A DNA stretch of 64,000 nucleotides from CAYRWR01 sp964428015 (lineage in GTDB: Bacteria > Spirochaetota > Brevinematia > Brevinematales > CAYRWR01), in NCBI GenBank assembly GCA_964428015.1, contig CAYRWR010000016.1:1-64000 (forward strand). Reading direction: 5' to 3'. This document shows positions 60,401 through 64,000 of the stretch, in pieces. The notes under the pieces were generated by a model. It had not been told where the DNA came from. It searched no databases and saw only the letters and a list, made by a program, of their open reading frames with translations. The stretch's first letter is position 1, and every line of letters begins with the position of its first letter. A program made the translations under genes and the position numbers.

Positions 60401-63394
60401 GATGCTGATAGACATGCGCTTCCAGCCCCCTTCCTGCAGATTGGCATTAGTGATGTCGGTATAACCCTGTACCGAGGGAAAAATCACCTGGTTGTCATTG
60501 GTAGACATGCTCTCGTCCTGGTTGAGGTCTTCACTCTGCACAAAGCCGTCCCCCTCACCCAGACGCCCTACCCCTACCCAGGTATCTACAACCGCAGGGG
60601 TGAGAAAATTATTAAACGGATAGCCCGCTTGCCCCCGGTCTATTTCTCCGTCAAAAACTCCATCTCCATCAGAATCCTCATTCGGTAAACCCAGACCAAA
60701 AAAGATTTCCACTTCCTGATTGCCCGTATCTTCAAAAATACCGTCGCCGTTTTCATCGTTTTCAACTTTGTACCAGAAAACCACCCGGTTATAGCGGGTA
60801 AAATCCTGGCCGCTGGGCCCGGCTATGCTGATGGCTGCCCCCACCCAATTGCCGCTGCTGAAGTCATAGTCAAAAGTCAGACTGGACTGTGACACCTGAG
60901 GGTAATCACTGGGGTCAAGATGCCCCCCCAGTACCAGATAGGGCCCCGGTTTGACAGAGTAGTCTTTTATTTTACTACTATCCAGTAGTGAATTGTAGGT
61001 CAGTACGGTGTAGCTGCCGTCCAGTTTGTAGTTACGATAGTCCTTGTAGAGGAGCTGCCCCCGGTTGGCGTAGGTCATACCCGGTATATTGGTAGTGGGC
61101 GCGGCCAGTATCCACCTCGTCTCATTTATGGACATGTTGAAGATATCACCGGCATTTTCAAAATCATCGATGATAGCATAACCGGAAGTATTTTTATCCA
61201 GCAGAGAGAGTGCGAACTCGCCCTTTATCTGCATGACCCAGTTGTCATTCAGGCCCAGCAGTTTGGATAGATTGAGACTGGAGTCTATATCCCCCATAAA
61301 ACTGCCGTCCGGCGTCTGGAATATAGTTGGCGCTCCCCCGGAAGGCCGCTGATTGACCCCATACAGGATGGTGGAGCCGATATTGAAAATATTAGAGGGT
61401 TTATAATCCAATCGGCTGGCAATCCCGAATCTCTGTGACGCGGCAAAAAAGGGCTGGAATTCATAATAGACTTCAATAGTGTCGCTTTCATTAATGAGAG
61501 CGGGATTGTTGAAGAGCAGTTCACCCAGGGCTGAGATAAGAGTATACTCACCTTTTCCCAGGAGACGGCCATTGACATAGACCTGTTCAGACCCCGCGAT
61601 GACACCAAAATCCAGTACATAACGCTTGAGGGTTTTGTTTAGCTGGATTTTCATGAGATTCTTGGAATCACCCGCCACCGGGTCATCGGCACCGAAGTAG
61701 ATCTGCGACTCCACATCCGGAAAAGGTGTGGGAGATTTAAAGCGGATCAGTCCCTGAATGCTGTTGATCTCATAATCCGAGGGTGTAAACTGGGTGGAAG
61801 AGAGCTGGGATGAATCTTCAGTCTTATAGACCTGGAGACTGAATCCCCGGCTGGCATCAAAATCACTGGTCTGCAGGCTGTACACGCCGTAATGGATATA
61901 TTGAGAAAAGTTCATGTCGGAACGCCACAAATACACAAACCGCTCGCCGCTCTGGTCATCCAAACCGACCAGGGTATTGGTATTGGTTGAGATAAAGCTC
62001 CCGCCATGGGTATAGCTGATAATGAGGTTTTGATCCCGGCTGAGGCTCTGATTGAGATTCAATTCCCCTGTACTGAGATTGATATAGTAGTCTTTTCCTT
62101 CCAACAGCCGGTTGTAATAGATATTGTTCACTCTGCGGTCAGCCGTGTTGGTAGAGGAAGTAAATTTCAATACTTCCAGACTACCCAGGTCGATAGAGGT
62201 ATCGGGCAGGATAAAATACTTCCGTTTAAAGAACTGAAAATCCTGTATAGTTAAATTCACCAGCTGGCTGTTTCCCGTAAACTTCTTATATCCTTTTTGG
62301 GTACGGGTCAGATTCAGCACGGTCTGCCAGGTAAAGGCATTTTTTGCCAGCACGGCTTTGATACCTATACTGCTTTCCGATGTCCCGCTGTAGCGCAGGT
62401 ACTGACTGGATTGGGGGATATTGAGGGTGATATTACCGACCTTCAGCTCCCGCAAAATACTATAGTCCGTCTTAAGGGCCTCAAATCCAATATCATAGAG
62501 GTTATTTTCTCGCTGACTATCCTGGTCGATGTTGACTTTTATCCTTTCCCCAAACCAGCCGGTCACATTCACCTTCATGAGCTGATTGAGAGTAAAGCCA
62601 TTCTGAACAGCTACCGGAATGGGATTGTTCTCGTCCCGTTTGGCCAGTCCGTAGCCCATCTTGAGGTTGATAGTACCCCTGATCACTATCTTGGTATCCC
62701 ATTCTTCGAAACCAATAGTCAGATGCTGGGCTTCTTCAGGGGTAAAAGTGAGCCGTTTATTCTTCTCTTTGTACATCAGGCGGTTGTACAGATCTTCATC
62801 AAAAGCCAGCAAATCCTCATTTTGTAAAAATTCCGTGTTGGCCTGGCGCATCTTTTTCTGAAGAGGTCCTTCCTGGGGAGTCAGCTGATACAGATAGGGC
62901 GGCAATAACAGGTCCAGTATCGACTGCTGCAGATCTTCGTAACTTTTTGCCGGCGTAATATCAATCAGGGGTTGAAAAGGGTCATGAAAGAAAAAAGGCA
63001 GATTGGTAGTTGTAATTACAAAATTGGTAACTGTATTCGTTTCGATGAGATTTGTATTGATTAAGGTCACGATATTGGTATTGGAAATAATGGCGGTATA
63101 AAACTGGGTAAGTTCCCAGCTCATGGGGACTCTTTCTATGCTGACATTGGTATAAATCAGGATATTGGTGTTACGCTCTTCGTCCAGATAGGCATTGGTA
63201 AAGACCCTCTGCCGGATATCCCACTGCGTGATATACCTGCTGTCTGGATTATAGGGTGTTATGTTAGAAATCTGCTCATTGCTCTGATTCGTCGTTTCCA
63301 GGGAGAAAAGATGAGTGATAAAAAAAATAAAAAACAGGCTGAAAATAACACGACGGCGCAAACTATCCTCCCGCAATTGTGAATAGTTTAACAT
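57464..63394 (-). CDS. Giant SprA-like cell-surface/outer-membrane protein
   Basis: A 1976-residue protein with a signal peptide (hydrophobic core about residues 15-31). Features resembling SprA, the translocon of the type IX secretion system in Bacteroidota, are: FGERIKVNIDQDS with a repeated barrel pattern, IKAVLAKNAFTWQTVLNLTRTQ, the segments VYVNGRLLGKGEYTL and IEVYYEFQPFF, the jelly-roll-like region around YAIIDDFENAG and ETRWILAAP (about residue 740), and a calcium-type loop DENGDGIFED (about 886). The second half is rich in aromatic, alternating strands that fit an outer-membrane barrel, with an aromatic-poor end (SLDMSIRI). SprA homologues outside Bacteroidota are worth note. No other type IX component is visible in the window. 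Confidence 0.75.
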   Translation of the reverse strand: MLNYSQLREDSLRRRVIFSLFFIFFITHLFSLETTNQSNEQISNITPYNPDSRYITQWDIRQRVFTNAYLDEERNTNILIYTNVSIERVPMSWELTQFYTAIISNTNIVTLINTNLIETNTVTNFVITTTNLPFFFHDPFQPLIDITPAKSYEDLQQSILDLLLPPYLYQLTPQEGPLQKKMRQANTEFLQNEDLLAFDEDLYNRLMYKEKNKRLTFTPEEAQHLTIGFEEWDTKIVIRGTINLKMGYGLAKRDENNPIPVAVQNGFTLNQLMKVNVTGWFGERIKVNIDQDSQRENNLYDIGFEALKTDYSILRELKVGNITLNIPQSSQYLRYSGTSESSIGIKAVLAKNAFTWQTVLNLTRTQKGYKKFTGNSQLVNLTIQDFQFFKRKYFILPDTSIDLGSLEVLKFTSSTNTADRRVNNIYYNRLLEGKDYYINLSTGELNLNQSLSRDQNLIISYTHGGSFISTNTNTLVGLDDQSGERFVYLWRSDMNFSQYIHYGVYSLQTSDFDASRGFSLQVYKTEDSSQLSSTQFTPSDYEINSIQGLIRFKSPTPFPDVESQIYFGADDPVAGDSKNLMKIQLNKTLKRYVLDFGVIAGSEQVYVNGRLLGKGEYTLISALGELLFNNPALINESDTIEVYYEFQPFFAASQRFGIASRLDYKPSNIFNIGSTILYGVNQRPSGGAPTIFQTPDGSFMGDIDSSLNLSKLLGLNDNWVMQIKGEFALSLLDKNTSGYAIIDDFENAGDIFNMSINETRWILAAPTTNIPGMTYANRGQLLYKDYRNYKLDGSYTVLTYNSLLDSSKIKDYSVKPGPYLVLGGHLDPSDYPQVSQSSLTFDYDFSSGNWVGAAISIAGPSGQDFTRYNRVVFWYKVENDENGDGIFEDTGNQEVEIFFGLGLPNEDSDGDGVFDGEIDRGQAGYPFNNFLTPAVVDTWVGVGRLGEGDGFVQSEDLNQDESMSTNDNQVIFPSVQGYTDITNANLQEGGWKRMSISISSLSSAQKAILQHVSALTVYIRQKNGVKGRVILDELQFKEVKWEDKRVDGIRAQDSTAINGELIGVYNNNFYSANRFYNVSSSVQQDLDRSVVFEHLHGTRTINEALQYNENTLALEYRLTNSTVNTNVFPITGGEKASLIEYTSSPFDISRYKELTFYMYVPDVQENGQPIKTAPDSYSNENFFFILGNSQQSYFQWNIPLSEVDKNTWHKITVKIDDNLKLMMDDTNLNGTLMPDLIGIPNLNDIDFVEMGVELSDTNEAVNNGTVWVNELHVHNDESVLGTAFYVNPRFEYRKPIWSAGSQEIVGPVFLNTIIENKSVDFVNSIGGSSGNGNKNINLSLRSSLFKDLTYSVSYTVNEQKTETNQIKLPLYLQWNSENRSFNATINFTKNKDFIPSVSHTFTEVFSSLLNRSTVSSASNEYILDSWNKEYKGTVTVTYNHLLPFYKVMKSSKTFSLTPAFTFEDSLVIKDNSNYTNETGQVFLTNNNVYGTKSQSKRWAASLDFKLWKVGLNGSYEKRQEKLDQIFSFQGYRQEILSLENESLAQRYADRWSSIFRFFDFDENLDRQLDDKVSLGFNLNRPVNWLMFDANDSFSRIQSGYTYDRFDVLTYRSDRYNLKNSWNLRILPEKTFFKTLTLKLDRSVDLAYSGLGQVIDSSQALVMGDIYYRNPLYYSAILGGLTSQTNALHAVGNFSVENPQSVNTLIDTLNVELLLPNYQKKIWDMLPKRYTFSSRLYTSRNLSSYSQSIENRAAVRFPIELARLQKPTAPVKLREIFTEVDYRNVTDFNSRQTLDTLGVTFRHGMNFINSNFLVLVYSYSLRVELENYFTNSAAHSGDYGFVSLPPHVSPKKSIYNTLNFKASWEIRNINRLNLGFVVIKLNNSIMKNSEILTFTTQSIFYNGFNFNPYDLKVYDLTLEHITDYKFTEIVSGVFRLKGVLNRYASITPLSTDAAGYKQTWYDIGLGMEVSLDMSIRI

Positions 63395-63705
63395 AAGAGC
63401 TAATTCTTTTCAATAGCTGATTATAGCCCTGTAATTCCATGCTCTGGGTTTCAGTCTGCCCTGACTCACTCTCTCAGACCTGCAGAGGCGTCTGATGCCG
63501 CGTATCCATGCTTACAGACCGCTTTTATCTCCTGGGTAGGGGCTGACGCCTGCAGATTAGCCTGTTTTTGTCCCTGAAAGGGTTAGTCACAATTTTTGGG
63601 TAACCCCTCAGCCCTGCCCCGCTCCGCGTTTCCACTCGGAAATACCTGAATAAAAAATAAACGCCCCGGTGTTCAGACCGGGGCGTAATATTGCTGCGTG
63701 ACAGG
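63395..63705. other. Non-coding gap before the SprA-like gene
   Basis: No gene is supported in these 311 bases. The sequence is moderately GC-rich with no strong promoter that I can identify; it contains the terminator at 63652-63686. Confidence 0.5.
63652..63686 (-). terminator. Rho-independent terminator
   Basis: The ten-pair stem ACGCCCCGGT (63661-63670) with ACCGGGGCGT (63677-63686) has a six-base loop; on the minus strand it is followed by TTATTTTTTA. It ends the elongation-factor G transcript. Confidence 0.8.
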
Positions 63706-64000
63706 TCAGGCTCTTGAGGCTTCTTCTTCCGCTTTCATGGCTTCGGCCTGTTTTTTAGCCTTGGCATATTCGGAGTCAGGCAGAGGATCATAGTGCGCGA
63801 TCTCCATTTCAAACCGGCCCCTGCCCGAGGTCAGAGAATTCAGAGTGGGAGAATACACCAGCATTTCGCTGTAGGGCGCGGTAGCATTGATCACGGTGAT
63901 ATCTTCATTGATCTTTTCCATACCCATCACACGGCCCCGGCGGGTGGAGAGATCACTCATGATGTTTCCTATGTCGTTTTCATCCACAAACACCTTGACC
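63706..64000 (-). CDS. Elongation factor G family, C-terminal domain V (cut by window edge)
   Basis: The last 97 residues of a larger protein whose start lies beyond the right edge. The sequence matches EF-G domain V: DIGNIMSDLSTRRGRVMGME, then PYSEMLVYSPTLNSLTSGRGRFEMEI and HYDPLP. The tail after this is charged and alanine-rich. EF-G drives ribosome translocation, or ribosome recycling if this is an EF-G2 paralogue; the fragment cannot separate the two. A GTG at 63993 is internal and is not the start. Confidence 0.9.
   Translation of the reverse strand, partial: VKVFVDENDIGNIMSDLSTRRGRVMGMEKINEDITVINATAPYSEMLVYSPTLNSLTSGRGRFEMEIAHYDPLPDSEYAKAKKQAEAMKAEEEASRA

Noticed and set aside
1..64000. 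CRISPR array, insertion sequence or prophage
   Set aside because: I found no regularly spaced direct repeats, no transposase or integrase, and no phage structural genes.

Overview
The window looks like a chromosome segment of a diderm bacterium, most likely a spirochaete or a close relative. The strongest phylum clue is a FliD-like protein (34268-36313) whose opening and SPF-type segments resemble spirochaetal FliD. LptB, Sec-exported lipoproteins, outer-membrane-type proteins and a SprA-like giant surface protein fit a diderm envelope. I cannot place the genus. Base composition is uneven: the lipid operon is fairly GC-rich, while the defence genes and the kinase pair are AT-rich.

Region 1 (1-10140, all minus strand) is a defence-like island: a membrane protein cut by the window edge, a type III restriction pair (Res intact, Mod interrupted by one in-frame TAA), a DUF3800 protein, a KAP-type P-loop NTPase, an HNH nuclease, a PD-(D/E)XK-like protein and an exported protein. 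Region 2 (10141-16017) holds a hairpin-rich non-coding stretch, a WYL regulator with an exported GyrI-like lipoprotein, an Ig-repeat lipoprotein, and a decayed AbiE toxin-antitoxin locus that keeps a perfect palindromic operator.

Region 3 (16018-28549) is the most interesting. A ten-gene plus-strand operon encodes a ketosynthase, a FabG-type reductase, an HMG-CoA-synthase-like enzyme, two enoyl-CoA hydratase-like proteins resembling PksH and PksI, a FabL-like enoyl reductase, an acyl carrier protein, a serine-palmitoyltransferase/AONS-family PLP enzyme, a FabZ-like dehydratase and a phosphopantetheinyl transferase. A FabF-type ketosynthase converges on it from the right. Upstream and divergent lie a GNAT protein of the family containing bacterial ceramide synthase and an extended SDR like the ceramide reductase CerR. 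Together this reads as a beta-branching cassette without any modular polyketide synthase. It could make a branched acyl-ACP that the PLP enzyme joins to an amino acid, giving a branched sphingoid-like lipid. A strong promoter (TTGACA, 17 bp, TAGAAT) preceded by a perfect palindrome drives the operon.

Region 4 (28735-39281): two tandem paralogous 7TM-PAS histidine kinases, the first lacking its phospho-accepting histidine; trigger factor; tRNA-Leu(CAA); a DUF3783-like protein; the FliD-like protein with a Sec signal peptide; and two sugar-type ABC permeases with large extra loops. Region 5 (39336-52350) is mostly housekeeping: short ArgA-type acetyltransferase, trxA, lptB, accD, deoC and a C-terminal processing protease in one minus-strand operon; pgeF; an exported CBM48-like protein; a STAS protein; a GNAT protein; a ferritin-like protein; and the galU, histidine kinase, prfB, gltX operon. 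prfB carries the classical programmed +1 frameshift. Region 6 (52466-64000) is envelope-related: a lipoprotein, an outer-membrane-like protein, a six-LysM protein with a degenerate M23 domain, a polysaccharide deacetylase, RNase P RNA, a small acidic protein, the 1976-residue SprA-like protein and the 3' end of an elongation factor G gene.
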